A DNA stretch of 64,000 nucleotides from Paracoccus litorisediminis (GTDB lineage Bacteria > Pseudomonadota > Alphaproteobacteria > Rhodobacterales > Rhodobacteraceae): the NCBI RefSeq assembly GCF_009711205.1, contig NZ_WMIG01000010.1:62001-126000 (forward strand), read 5' to 3'. The notes under the pieces are model-generated. The model had not been told where the DNA came from. It saw only the letters and a program-made list of their open reading frames with translations, and made no database searches. A program made the translations under genes and the position numbers. Shown piece after piece: positions 16,933 through 25,932 of the stretch; the stretch's first letter is position 1, and each line of letters starts with the position of its first letter.

Positions 16933-17855
16933 TCCGGCGCCTGACGGGCATGGGCGCGCAATGCCGCCAGCGTGACGATGCCGCCGCCTTCGACGGGCAG
17001 GGCGTCACGGCCGCTCCACAGGCATTCCGCCAAAGCATCGCGCAGGCTGGCCTCACGCGGAATGGCAGGGCCTTGTGCCTGCCCCGGCTGGGTCATGCCC
17101 AAAACGGCGCTGAGCGACAGCAGGTGAAATGCGCGCTCGCCGGGGCCGATCAGCGCCTGCACAAAGGGCGTGGCGGGATCGGTCAGGATGCGTTCGGGCC
17201 GGTCATGCTGCAAGATCCTGCCGTGATCCATGACGGCGATGCGGTCGCCAAGCTGCACGGCCTCGTTGATGTCATGGGTGACAAGGATCATGGTCGTACC
17301 CAATTGCCGCTGGACCCCGCGCAGATCCGCCTGTGCGCGGGCCCGCCCGATCGCATCCAGCGCGCCGAAGGGTTCGTCCAGCAGCAGCAGATCGGGCCGG
17401 GCCGCCAGCGCGCGGGCCACGCCCACGCGCTGCGCCTGCCCGCCCGACAGCTGATGCGGCATCCGATTGCGAAAGGTCGCGGGGTCCAGCTGGAACAGCT
17501 GCAACAGCTCATCCACCCGCGCCCCGATCTGCGCGGGCGGCCAGCCCAGCAGGCGCGGTACGGTGGCGATATTGCGGGCCACGCTGTGATGGGGAAACAG
17601 CCCCACCCCCTGAATGACATAGCCGATACGCCGCCGCAGCAGATGCACCGGCTGGCCCGCCACATCCTGCCCCCCGATCAGCACCTGCCCGGTCGTGGGC
17701 TCGACCAGCCGGTTGATCATCCGCAGAAGCGTGGTCTTGCCCGAACCCGAGGTGCCGACCAGCGCGGTGATTTCGCCCTCGGGGACGTTCAGGCTGACAT
17801 CATCGACCACCGGAACGCCGGCATAGACCCGCGTCAGGTGGCGCAGCTCGATCAT
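16929..17855 (-). CDS. Osmoprotectant-type ABC transporter ATP-binding protein (YehX/OpuCA-like)
   Basis: A 308-residue ATPase. The start at 17855 overlaps the stop of the upstream permease by ATGA; open frame continues further upstream only as a shadow of that permease. Walker A is GTSGSGKT (34-41), followed by the signature LSGGQAQRVGVARAL and Walker B LLLLDEPFGALD. After the nucleotide-binding domain there are about 70 extra residues in the place where some OpuCA/ProV proteins carry CBS domains; here this region is too short for a full CBS pair. Confidence 0.9.
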   Translation of the reverse strand: MIELRHLTRVYAGVPVVDDVSLNVPEGEITALVGTSGSGKTTLLRMINRLVEPTTGQVLIGGQDVAGQPVHLLRRRIGYVIQGVGLFPHHSVARNIATVPRLLGWPPAQIGARVDELLQLFQLDPATFRNRMPHQLSGGQAQRVGVARALAARPDLLLLDEPFGALDAIGRARAQADLRGVQRQLGTTMILVTHDINEAVQLGDRIAVMDHGRILQHDRPERILTDPATPFVQALIGPGERAFHLLSLSAVLGMTQPGQAQGPAIPREASLRDALAECLWSGRDALPVEGGGIVTLAALRAHARQAPE

Positions 17856-18985
17856 GCTTGCGCGCCCCGGCTCATGCCCAGCAACAGGTCCATGACGATC
17901 CCCGCCAGCAGCGCCAGCGCGATGGTCGGCAGCGCCCCCAGCAGCACCAGATCCATCGCGGTCTGGTTCAACCCCTGAAAGACGAAAGTGCCAAATCCGC
18001 CGCCTCCGATCAGCCCGGCGATCACCGCCAGACCGATATTCTGCACCAGCACGATCCGCACCGCCGCCAGCAGGCTGGGCAAGGCCAGCGGGATCAGGAC
18101 CTGCGCCAGCAATTGCCCGCGCGTCATGCCCAGACCCAAGGCCGCCTCGCGCACCGGCAGGGGCACACCCTGCAACCCCGAGAGCGTATTCGACACCACC
18201 GGCAGCAGCGCATACAGAAACAGCGCAATCAGCGCCGGAAAGCTGCCGATACCGGACACCCCCAGCCGATCCGCCCCCGGCAGGGTCGCGATCCAGCCCA
18301 GCAGCGGGATCATGATCCCGAACAGCGCCAGCGACGGGATGGTCTGGACGATGTTCAGCACGGTCAGGACCGGTCCCCGCGCGCGGGCTGTCAGATAGAT
18401 CGCCACCCCCAGCGGTAGCCCCACCGCCAGCGCCAGCCCCAGCGAGCCGAACGCAAGCGCCAGATGGGTCTGCGTCTCGGCCAGAAATGGCCCGCGCCGG
18501 GTCGCATATTCCCGCATGACCGAGACCTGATCCAGCATCCCCGATCCCAGCAGAGCCGCGGCCAGTACCAGAACCCCGGCAAGGATCAGCCAGCTTGCCG
18601 CGACCGAGGGCCGCAGACGCGTCAGCCCGTCGGCCAGCATGAAGGCAAAAGCCGCAAGCAGCAGCCAGAACCCCGAGGCCGGGGCCACCCGCGCCAACCC
18701 GTTCCCCTTGGGCAACAGATGCCCCGCCGCCAGTCCCAGCGAGGAGATGACCCCGACCAGCCCCAGCAACGCGGCAGCGGTCCTCAGCCCAGGCGACCAG
18801 CGCCCAAGGCAACCAGCGATCAGGATTGCCGCCAGCCCCACCGCTATCAGCGGTCCGGTAGCGAATCCGGCGGTCAGGGTGATGCCTTCGCCCGGCACGA
18901 TCCGGTTCGGTCGCAGATGGACAAGGGGCAGGAACAGCCCGGCAATACCCAGCAGCGCGAACAGGACCCCCGGCCGCGACATCAT
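17852..18985 (-). CDS. Osmoprotectant-type ABC transporter permease with long N-terminal region (YehY-like)
   Basis: A 377-residue membrane protein. About four extra hydrophobic helices (residues 1-150) precede the standard permease domain, which has its EAA motif at REAALGLGMTRGQLLAQVLIPLALPSLL. This extended architecture and length match E. coli YehY (about 385 residues) and set it apart from the short partner at the end of the operon. It starts 4 bases after the binding-protein stop and overlaps the ATPase gene. Confidence 0.87.
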   Translation of the reverse strand: MMSRPGVLFALLGIAGLFLPLVHLRPNRIVPGEGITLTAGFATGPLIAVGLAAILIAGCLGRWSPGLRTAAALLGLVGVISSLGLAAGHLLPKGNGLARVAPASGFWLLLAAFAFMLADGLTRLRPSVAASWLILAGVLVLAAALLGSGMLDQVSVMREYATRRGPFLAETQTHLALAFGSLGLALAVGLPLGVAIYLTARARGPVLTVLNIVQTIPSLALFGIMIPLLGWIATLPGADRLGVSGIGSFPALIALFLYALLPVVSNTLSGLQGVPLPVREAALGLGMTRGQLLAQVLIPLALPSLLAAVRIVLVQNIGLAVIAGLIGGGGFGTFVFQGLNQTAMDLVLLGALPTIALALLAGIVMDLLLGMSRGAQA

Positions 18986-18989
18986 GCTG

Positions 18990-19892
18990 TCACTTCAGGA
19001 AGCCTGCCCCGGTCAGGAAATCCTTGGCCACGGCCTGCGCGGGCTCTCCACCCACCTGAATCCGGCCGTTCAGGGTCTGCAAAGTCTGCAAGGTCAGCGC
19101 CTGAAAAATCGGGGCCAGCACCTCGCGGATCTGGGGATGCGCTTCAAGCACCTTGGCGCGGATGATCGGCGCGGGCTCATAGACGGGCTGGACGGCCTTG
19201 TCATCCTCCATGACCAACAGGCCTGCCTCGGCAATGGCGCCATCGGTGCCATAGACCATGGCCGCGTTCACCCCGGAAATCTGCTGCGCCGCCGCCGCGA
19301 TGGTCGCAGCCGTATCGCCACCCGCCAGCTGCACCAGCTGATCGGGCTTCAGGGTAAAGCCATAGGTCTGCTGGAACGCCGGAAGCGCTGCGGGCGAGGT
19401 CACGAATTCGGCCGAGGCCGCCAGCTTGATCGCCCCGCCCCCCGCAATCCATTCGCCCAGTTGCGACATGGTGGCGATCCCGTTCGCGCTGGCAATGTCC
19501 TGACGCAACGCAATCGCCCAGGTGTTGTTGGCGGGCGCGGGATCCAGCCAAACGATATCATTTTGCGCCTTGTCCAGTTCGGCCACGCGGGCGAAACCCT
19601 GCTGGGCGTCCTTCCAGACAGGGCTGTCGGCCTCGTTGAAGAAGAACGCTCCGTTCGCCGTATATTCGGGATAGATGTCGATCTGCCCGGCGGTGATCGC
19701 ATCGCGCATAATCGGCGTGCCGCCCAGTTGCAGCCGGTCCTTGACCGGCATTCCCGCATCCTGCAGCGCCAGCAGGATCATGTTGCCCAAAAGGCCGCCC
19801 TCGGTATCGATTTTCGATGAGACCACGATATCCTGCGCTTGTAGCGGCGAGGCCAGCAGGATCAGCGACAGGGCGGCGGCACGTGACAGCAT
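18990..19892 (-). CDS. osmF: Osmoprotectant-binding periplasmic protein (OsmF/YehZ-like)
   Basis: A 300-residue binding protein with signal peptide MLSRAAALSLILLASPLQA and cleavage before QDI. It carries the family start DIVVSSKIDTEGGLLGNMIL and the DIYPEYTANGAFFF segment typical of OpuCC/OsmF proteins. There is no lipobox Cys, so it is soluble in the periplasm. It is the first gene of the four-gene transporter operon; the 69-base gap to the IclR gene upstream presumably carries the promoter. Confidence 0.87.
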   Translation of the reverse strand: MLSRAAALSLILLASPLQAQDIVVSSKIDTEGGLLGNMILLALQDAGMPVKDRLQLGGTPIMRDAITAGQIDIYPEYTANGAFFFNEADSPVWKDAQQGFARVAELDKAQNDIVWLDPAPANNTWAIALRQDIASANGIATMSQLGEWIAGGGAIKLAASAEFVTSPAALPAFQQTYGFTLKPDQLVQLAGGDTAATIAAAAQQISGVNAAMVYGTDGAIAEAGLLVMEDDKAVQPVYEPAPIIRAKVLEAHPQIREVLAPIFQALTLQTLQTLNGRIQVGGEPAQAVAKDFLTGAGFLK

Positions 19893-19961
19893 GGCGAATT
19901 CTCCCGATACAAGGGGATGGCGGCTCGATGCTAGACGCGCGGGATGTGGAATTGGTTCCCG

Positions 19962-20777
19962 TCAGCGATAGCCTGACAGCGATTGCCCCGCCTGCCGCAG
20001 CAGTGATCCGAACCGGGCCGAGAAATCCTCGGCCGAATGTTCGTCCAGCGACCCCGCCAGATGGATGGCCCCGACCGGGCGGCCCTGACCATCCAGCACC
20101 GCAACCCCAAGGGCGATCTCGTGATGCAGCAATTGCCGGACGGCGACGGCATGGCCGCGCTGCCGCGTCGCCTGAACCTCGGCCATGACCTGATCCAGCG
20201 TGGTGATGGTCTGGGGGGTGAAGGGCGTGACATCCGAGCGGGCAAAGATATCCGCGATCTCGGCGTCGGACAGCCGCGACAGCACCGCCAGCCCCCCCGC
20301 CGTGCAATAGGTCGGCACGGTATTGCCGGTCAGCGTCGCAGTGAAAATCTCATGCTTCGAGGGCATGCGCAGCGCATAGATCAGCCGCGTGTCGTCCCAT
20401 AGCGACATGTCCACCCGCTCATGCGAGCGGCGGCGCAACTCCAGCAGGACCGGCGTCGCCTTTTGCAGAATCGGGTTCAGGCGCAGGCTGGAACAGGCCA
20501 TGGTCAGGATGCGCTTGCCCGGCAGATAGCCGCGATCCTCGTCATCGCGCATGATCATGCCCAAGGCCTGCAGCGTATGCACCATGCGCTGCGTGGCACT
20601 GCGGTCCATTCCAGACAACTCTGAAATCTCGCTGAGAGTCAAAGGCTTGGCGGTCATTTCGAAAACCGACAGGATTGCCACTGCCCGTGCCGCAGCGCGC
20701 ACGAATAGCGGGTCTTCGCCAAATTGTTCAGCTTCTGCGGGATCGAATGTCGAAACTCCGGTCAGTTCGCGAAACAT
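19962..20777 (-). CDS. IclR-family transcriptional regulator
   Basis: A 271-residue regulator from the ATG at 20777, which has GGGGTGA about ten bases upstream; earlier in-frame codons would run into the operator region. The winged helix is at about residues 30-85 (LTLSEISELSGMDRSATQRMVHTLQALG), and the C-terminal effector domain includes the IALGVAVLDGQGRPVGAIHLAGSLDE segment. It is divergent from the M81-dipeptide transporter module, with a long palindrome between them, and is very probably its regulator. Confidence 0.9.
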   Translation of the reverse strand: MFRELTGVSTFDPAEAEQFGEDPLFVRAAARAVAILSVFEMTAKPLTLSEISELSGMDRSATQRMVHTLQALGMIMRDDEDRGYLPGKRILTMACSSLRLNPILQKATPVLLELRRRSHERVDMSLWDDTRLIYALRMPSKHEIFTATLTGNTVPTYCTAGGLAVLSRLSDAEIADIFARSDVTPFTPQTITTLDQVMAEVQATRQRGHAVAVRQLLHHEIALGVAVLDGQGRPVGAIHLAGSLDEHSAEDFSARFGSLLRQAGQSLSGYR

Positions 20778-20838
20778 GAGACTGGTCACCCCAAGTAGAA
20801 GAATTTTCGTTGACAGCCGCATCCGGCATGACGTTTCA

Positions 20839-20881
20839 TTTCGATAACGATGTATTGTCTGTCGATACATTTCAATCGAAA
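20839..20881. promoter_or_regulatory. 43-base palindrome, candidate IclR operator of module 1
   Basis: TTTCGATAACGATGTAT (20839-20855), a 9-base centre, then ATACATTTCAATCGAAA (20865-20881). The 17-base arms match at 13 positions: outer TTTCGAT/ATCGAAA and inner ATGTAT/ATACAT are perfect, separated by 4 unpaired positions. It fills the middle of the IclR/M81 divergent gap, 26 bases ahead of the M81 start, and is conspicuously AT-rich. The two nested dyads could bind a dimer of dimers. Confidence 0.65.
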
Positions 20882-20907
20882 CGTTACGATCAGGAGCTTT
20901 CGATCCC

Positions 20908-22419
20908 ATGCGTGTCGCGTTTGCCGGCTTCCTGCACGAGAGTAACAGCTTTGCCAGCGCGGCGGCCGATATGGCGGCGTTCCGGCAGGGCGGCGGCTAT
21001 ATCCCCCTGACCCGTGGCGCGGCACTGCGAGAGGCGGCGCGGGGCGTCAATCTGGGCATTGCGGGCATGCTCGATTATGCCGACCGCGCCGGATGGGACA
21101 TCGTCCCGATCCTGTGGACCGGGGCGATCCCCTCGGCCCCGGTGACGCGCGAGGCGTTCGAAACGATTGCCGATGACATCGTGCAGGGGCTGGCCGATTG
21201 CGGCCCGATCGACGCGATCTGTCTGGACCTGCATGGCGCAATGGTCGCCGAGCATGTCGAGGATGGTGAAGGCGAATTGCTGGCCCGCATCCGGGCGGCC
21301 CGTCCCGACCTGCCCATCGCCTGCGCGCTGGACCTGCATGGCAATATCACGCCGCAGATGTTCCAGCATTCCGATATCATGGTCGGCTTCCGCACCTATC
21401 CGCATGTCGACATGGCGGAAACCGGCTGGCGCGCGGCGGCGGCTTTGGATGAGATGCTGGCAAGTGGCCGGAAATGGGCCAAGGCGATGCGCCGCATCGA
21501 TTTCCTGATCCCAATCGCCTGGCAATGCAGCGAGACCGAGCCCGCCCGCGGCCTTTACCGGATGACGCGCGAACTGCCCGAAGGTGTGGCGACCGCCTCG
21601 ATCTTCATGGGCTTTCCGGCGGCGGATTTTCCCGGATGCGGCCCCGTGGTGTTGGCCTATGGCCCCGATGCCCTTGCCGTTCAGGCCCATGCCGACCGCA
21701 TGGCCATGGCCCTGACCGAGGCCGAGGCCGATTTCGCAGGCCGCTCCTATGACCCCGAGGACGCCGTGCGCGAGGCGATGCGGCTGGCGGTTTCGGCCAC
21801 CCGCCCGGTGATCATCGCCGATACGCAGGACAATCCCGGTGCGGGCGGATCGTCCGACACCACCGGCATGCTGCGCGCGCTGATCGCCTGCGGGGCGACG
21901 GACGCGGCGCTTGGCAATTTCCACGACCCCGAGGCCGCGCGAGCCGCTCATGCTGCGGGCGTCGGTGCTGAAATCACCCTGCCGCTGGGTGGACGTTCCG
22001 GGCTGGCGGATGACGCGCCCTTCCCGGTCCGCGCCCGCGTCGCCGCGCTGTCCGACGGTCATGTCCATGCGACCGGCCCCTATTACGGCGGCACCCGCAT
22101 CGACATGGGACCTTCGGCGGCGCTGGAAATCGACGGCATCCGCGTCGTCGTCACCAGCCATATCGCCCAGATGGCCGACCGCAATTTCTATCGCATGGTC
22201 GGGATCACCCCCGAGGACCAGAAGATTCTGGTGAACAAAAGCTCGGTGCATTTCCGCGCCGATTTCGAGCCCATCGCGGAAACCATCCTGGTCGCCACCG
22301 CCCCCGGCGCGATGCCGCTATGCCCCTCAGCCCTGCCATGGACGCGGCTGCGCGCAGGCATGCGGCTGCGTCCGATGGGACCGGTTTTCAAAATCCAAGA
22401 AGAAACCCAGCAACAGTGA
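20908..22419 (+). CDS. M81 family metallopeptidase (MlrC-like), module 1
   Basis: A 503-residue protein. The N-terminal peptidase domain starts MRVAFAGFLHESNSF and has the putative zinc triad Asp142-x-His144 (DLHGN) and His166 (TYPHVD), with the same 2 and 22 spacing as the triad I recall for microcystinase C, MlrC. The C-terminal MlrC domain follows from about residue 295 (IIADTQDNPGAGGSSDTTG). An AGGAG ribosome site precedes it. It leads the operon, facing the IclR gene. In the microcystin pathway MlrC cleaves a linear peptide near the Adda residue; the substrate here is unknown. Confidence 0.9.
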   Translation: MRVAFAGFLHESNSFASAAADMAAFRQGGGYIPLTRGAALREAARGVNLGIAGMLDYADRAGWDIVPILWTGAIPSAPVTREAFETIADDIVQGLADCGPIDAICLDLHGAMVAEHVEDGEGELLARIRAARPDLPIACALDLHGNITPQMFQHSDIMVGFRTYPHVDMAETGWRAAAALDEMLASGRKWAKAMRRIDFLIPIAWQCSETEPARGLYRMTRELPEGVATASIFMGFPAADFPGCGPVVLAYGPDALAVQAHADRMAMALTEAEADFAGRSYDPEDAVREAMRLAVSATRPVIIADTQDNPGAGGSSDTTGMLRALIACGATDAALGNFHDPEAARAAHAAGVGAEITLPLGGRSGLADDAPFPVRARVAALSDGHVHATGPYYGGTRIDMGPSAALEIDGIRVVVTSHIAQMADRNFYRMVGITPEDQKILVNKSSVHFRADFEPIAETILVATAPGAMPLCPSALPWTRLRAGMRLRPMGPVFKIQEETQQQ

Positions 22420-22433
22420 GAGAGAAGACGAAG

Positions 22434-24020
22434 ATGACCCATTCGAAGACGCTTTCGATGAAAGCGGGCCTTTTTGCCTCGGTATTCGCTCTGGCCGCTG
22501 GCGGGGCGCTGGCCGAGACCACCGTCACCGCCGTCATGCATTCCGACCTGCGTGTGCTGGACCCGGTCATCACCACCGCGCACATTACCCGCGACCACGC
22601 CTACATGATCTATGACGTGCTGGTGGCCGAGGATGAAACCGGCAAGATCCAGCCGCAGATGGCCGATGTCACCGCTTCCGATGACGGGCTGACCTATACC
22701 TTCACCCTGCGCGACGGGCTGAAATTCCACGACGGCGCGCCGGTCACCGGGGCCGATGTCGTCGCCTCGCTGCAGCGCTGGGGCAAGCGCGACACCGGCG
22801 GCCAGATGATCATGGATGTCACCGCCTCGCTGGAAGCCAAGGACGACAAGACCGTGGTCTGGGCGCTGAGCGCGCCCTTTGGCCCCTTCCTTGAAACCGT
22901 GGGCAAGCAATCGGCGCTGCCGCCCTTCATCATGCCCGCGCGCATTGCCCAGACCCCGGCGGATCAGGCGATTCAGGAACATATCGGCTCGGGTCCGTTC
23001 AAGTTCGTGACCGAGGAATTCCAGCCCGGCGTCGGCGCGACCTATGTCAAGAACGAGGAATATGTGCCCCGCTCGGAACCCGCGTCGGGTTATGCCGGCG
23101 GCAAGGTGGTCAATGTCGACAAGGTGCGCTGGCTGACCATGCCCGACAGCCAGACGGCGGTGAACGCGCTGCAATCGGGCGATATCGACCTGATCGAATC
23201 CATGCCCGTCGACCTGATCCCGCTGCTGGAAGGCGATGACACGGTCGCCGTGGAAAAACGCGCGGCCTTTGGCTTCCAGACCATGGGTCGGATGAACTTC
23301 AAGCACCCGCCCTTCGACAATCCGAAGATCCGTCAGGCGGCGCTGCTGGCCATGTCGCAGGAACCGGTTCTGGCCGCGCTGACCGCCAGCCCGGAATATT
23401 ATCAGGTCTGCGGCGCGATCTTTGGCTGCGGCACGCGGCTGGAAAGCACCACCGGAACCGAGACCCTGACCGCCGCTGGCAATCCCGAAGCCGCCAAGAA
23501 GCTGCTGGAGGAAGCTGGCTATGACGGCACCCCCGTCGTCCTGATGCAGCCGACCGAGGCGCCGACGCTGAAGGCCCAGCCGGTGGTCGCAGCCCAGCAA
23601 CTGCGCGCGGCGGGCTTCAATGTCGACATGCAGCCGATGGACTGGCAGACGCTGGTCACGCGCCGCGCCTCGATGGAGGCGCCCGCCAACGGTGGCTGGA
23701 ACATGTTCTTCACCAACTGGCAGATGTCCGAGGTGGCGAACCCGGTGATCAGCGTGATGCTGAACGGGCGCGGCGACACCGCGTGGTTCGGCTGGCCCGA
23801 TGACCCCAAGATCGAGGAACTGCGCAAGGAGTTCATCGCGGCCGCCACCCCCGAGGCCCAGAAGGCCGCCGCCGACAAGATCCAGGCCCATGCGATGGAA
23901 ACGGTCAGCTATGTGCCGCTTGGCGAATACAACTTCCCGCAGGCCCGCCGCACGGTCCTGACCGACATGGCCCCGACCCCGGTCCCGGTCTTCTGGGGCC
24001 TGAAGAAGTCCGAGGAGTAA
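22434..24020 (+). CDS. Periplasmic peptide/solute-binding protein (SBP family 5), module 1
   Basis: A 528-residue protein from the ATG at 22434, with signal peptide ending near GGALA-E at residue 28 and no lipobox. Family-5 features include the PQMADVTASDDGLTYTFTLRDGLKFHDGAPVTGADV segment (described by position, about residues 67-105) and the IRQAALLAMSQEPVLAAL pattern. It delivers di/oligopeptides, opines or similar amides to DppBC-type permeases. It stands directly downstream of the M81 gene and is followed by two tandem hairpins before the permease gene. Confidence 0.9.
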   Translation: MTHSKTLSMKAGLFASVFALAAGGALAETTVTAVMHSDLRVLDPVITTAHITRDHAYMIYDVLVAEDETGKIQPQMADVTASDDGLTYTFTLRDGLKFHDGAPVTGADVVASLQRWGKRDTGGQMIMDVTASLEAKDDKTVVWALSAPFGPFLETVGKQSALPPFIMPARIAQTPADQAIQEHIGSGPFKFVTEEFQPGVGATYVKNEEYVPRSEPASGYAGGKVVNVDKVRWLTMPDSQTAVNALQSGDIDLIESMPVDLIPLLEGDDTVAVEKRAAFGFQTMGRMNFKHPPFDNPKIRQAALLAMSQEPVLAALTASPEYYQVCGAIFGCGTRLESTTGTETLTAAGNPEAAKKLLEEAGYDGTPVVLMQPTEAPTLKAQPVVAAQQLRAAGFNVDMQPMDWQTLVTRRASMEAPANGGWNMFFTNWQMSEVANPVISVMLNGRGDTAWFGWPDDPKIEELRKEFIAAATPEAQKAAADKIQAHAMETVSYVPLGEYNFPQARRTVLTDMAPTPVPVFWGLKKSEE

Positions 24021-24028
24021 CGCCGCCA

Positions 24029-24081
24029 ATCGGCCCGCTTGTCGGGCCGATCCTCTCCCGCGCCTGCTGATCAGGCGCGGG
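24029..24081 (+). other. Two tandem perfect hairpins between binding-protein and permease genes
   Basis: Hairpin 1: ATCGGCCCG, 5-base loop, CGGGCCGAT (24029-24051). Hairpin 2: CCCGCGCCTG, 5-base loop, CAGGCGCGGG (24057-24081). Both stems are perfect and very GC-rich, with no U-run behind them. This position is where processing or partial termination usually makes binding-protein mRNA more abundant than permease mRNA. Confidence 0.65.
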
Positions 24082-24108
24082 CCTGACCCCTAGAACGGCG
24101 GACAAGCC

Positions 24109-25050
24109 ATGCTGAGCTATATCTTCAAGCGCGTCCTCTCGGTCGTTCCGGTGCTGTTTCTGGTCTCGGTCTTCGTCTTCCTGATGCTGCGCCTGACCCC
24201 CGGAGACCCGGCGGCGATCCTTGCGGGCGACAACGCCACGCCCGAAACGCTGCAACGCATCCGCGACGCCATGGGCCTGAACGAGCCCCTGCTGACCCAA
24301 TATGTCAAATGGATCGCGGGCATCCTGCGCGGCGATTTCGGCACCTCGCTGATTTCCGGCGTCGAGGTGCTGGATCTGGTCGCCAAGCGCGTCGGTCCGT
24401 CGATCTCGCTGGCGGTGCTGACCATCATCATTGCCGTGCTGGTCGCCATTCCGATGGGGGTGATCGCCGCGTGGAAGCATCGCAGCTGGGTCGATTATCT
24501 GGTGATGTCCTTTTCAGTCCTTGGCTTTTCGGTGCCGGTGTTTCTGGTCGGCTACGTCCTGCTGCTGGTCTTCTCGGTCAAGCTGGGCTGGCTGCCGCCG
24601 CAGGGCTTCAAGCCGCTTTCCGCAGGCATCGCCCCCTTCCTTGAACGCGCCATCCTGCCCGCGCTGACGCTGGCCTCGATCTATATCGCGCTGATCGCCC
24701 GGATGACGCGCGCCGCCATGCTGGATGTGCTGAACGAGGATTACATCCGCACCGCCCGCGCCAAGGGCGTCGGAGAGCGCCGCATCCTGTTCGTCCATGC
24801 GCTGAAGAATGCCGCCGTCCCCATCGCCACCATCGTCGGCGCGGGCTTTGCGCTGCTGATTTCGGGCGTGGTGGTGACGGAAACCATCTTCAACATTCCC
24901 GGCATCGGGCGGCTGACCGTCGATGCGGTTCTGGCACGCGACTATCCCGTCATTCAGGCGCTGATCCTGCTGACCGCCTCGGTCTATGTGGCGATCAACC
25001 TGCTGATCGACCTGTCCTATTCGCTTTTCGACCCGAGGATCCGCTATTGA
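24109..25050 (+). CDS. Dipeptide-type ABC transporter permease (DppB-like), module 1
   Basis: A 313-residue permease with about six membrane helices. It opens MLSYIFKRVLSVVPVLFLVSVFVFLMLRL, has the DppB landmark LTPGDPAAILAGDNATPE after helix 1, and the EAA-like RTARAKGVGERRILFVHALKNA loop near residue 220. It is the first membrane component after the binding protein. Its stop overlaps the start of the second permease. Confidence 0.93.
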   Translation: MLSYIFKRVLSVVPVLFLVSVFVFLMLRLTPGDPAAILAGDNATPETLQRIRDAMGLNEPLLTQYVKWIAGILRGDFGTSLISGVEVLDLVAKRVGPSISLAVLTIIIAVLVAIPMGVIAAWKHRSWVDYLVMSFSVLGFSVPVFLVGYVLLLVFSVKLGWLPPQGFKPLSAGIAPFLERAILPALTLASIYIALIARMTRAAMLDVLNEDYIRTARAKGVGERRILFVHALKNAAVPIATIVGAGFALLISGVVVTETIFNIPGIGRLTVDAVLARDYPVIQALILLTASVYVAINLLIDLSYSLFDPRIRY

Positions 25051-25931
25051 CGAACATCGACCGTTCCGCCGCGGATAAGCCTTTGGCGCTGCGCCTGCTA
25101 TCCATGGTTTCCCCCGCCCAGACCGGGCTTGCCCCCTTCATCGCCGCGATCATGCTGCTGGCGGTGATCCTGTTGACGATCTTTTCACCCCAGATCGCCA
25201 CCCATGATCCTTTGGCGATGGACCCGCTGATGCGGCTGAAGCCCCCGTCCGAGGCGCATCTGCTGGGCACCGACGGCTATGGCCGCGACCTGTTTTCCCG
25301 CATGATCCTTGGCGGCCGCATCTCGTTGCTGATCGGGATCTGCGCGGCGGTGGTGGCGCTGGGGCTGGGCGTGCTGATCGGGCTGGTCGCCGGTTACTTC
25401 CGCTTGGCCGACGCGATCATCATGCGCGCCATGGATGCGCTGATGGCGATGCCCTCGATCCTGATCGCCATCGGCCTTGTCGCGCTGAACGGCCCCTCGA
25501 TCGGCTCGGTGATCATGGCGATCACCATCCCGGAAGTGCCTCGCGTCGTGCGGCTGGTGCGATCAGTCGTGCTGACCGCGCGCGAGGAACCCTATGTCGA
25601 GGCCGCGATGGCGCTTGGTTCCTCGACGCCCAAGATCCTGTTCCAGCACCTGCTGCCGAACACCATGGCGCCGATGATCGTGCAGGGGACCTACATCATC
25701 GCCTCGGCGATCCTGACCGAGGCGCTGCTGTCCTTCCTTGGCGCGGGCATCAGCACCGAGATCCCGACCTGGGGCAATATCATGGCCGAGGGGCGGCAGT
25801 ATTTCCGCATCAACCCCGGCATCATCCTGTGGCCGGGGCTGCTTCTGACCATCTGCGTGCTGTCGATCAACCTGATCGGCGATGCCGCCCGCGATGCCCT
25901 TGATCCCCGCATGAAGAAACGGCAGGCCTGA
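25047..25931 (+). CDS. Dipeptide-type ABC transporter permease (DppC-like), module 1, probable TTG start
   Basis: A 294-residue permease. The best start is a TTG at 25047 that overlaps the dppB-like stop (TTGA), with GAGG about 8 bases upstream; the next ATG (25104) would remove 19 residues. The DppC marks are present: LGTDGYGRDLFSRMILGGRISL after helix 1 and the EAA loop VEAAMALGSSTPKILFQHLLPNTMAP near residue 190. It forms the membrane pore together with the preceding gene product. Confidence 0.9.
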   Translation: MTNIDRSAADKPLALRLLSMVSPAQTGLAPFIAAIMLLAVILLTIFSPQIATHDPLAMDPLMRLKPPSEAHLLGTDGYGRDLFSRMILGGRISLLIGICAAVVALGLGVLIGLVAGYFRLADAIIMRAMDALMAMPSILIAIGLVALNGPSIGSVIMAITIPEVPRVVRLVRSVVLTAREEPYVEAAMALGSSTPKILFQHLLPNTMAPMIVQGTYIIASAILTEALLSFLGAGISTEIPTWGNIMAEGRQYFRINPGIILWPGLLLTICVLSINLIGDAARDALDPRMKKRQA

Positions 25932-25932
25932 C

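Noticed and set aside
16929-18812. A 627-codon open frame covering the ATPase gene and most of the upstream permease
   Set aside because: The first half is a Gly/Ala/Arg-rich shadow of the YehY-like permease in another frame. The true ATPase starts at 17855 with the family N-terminus and an ATGA overlap.
22188-24029. A 613-codon minus-strand frame opposite the binding-protein gene
   Set aside because: It is His/Gly/Arg-rich with no recognisable domain, while the plus strand encodes an unmistakable SBP5. This is a GC-skewed codon-position artefact.
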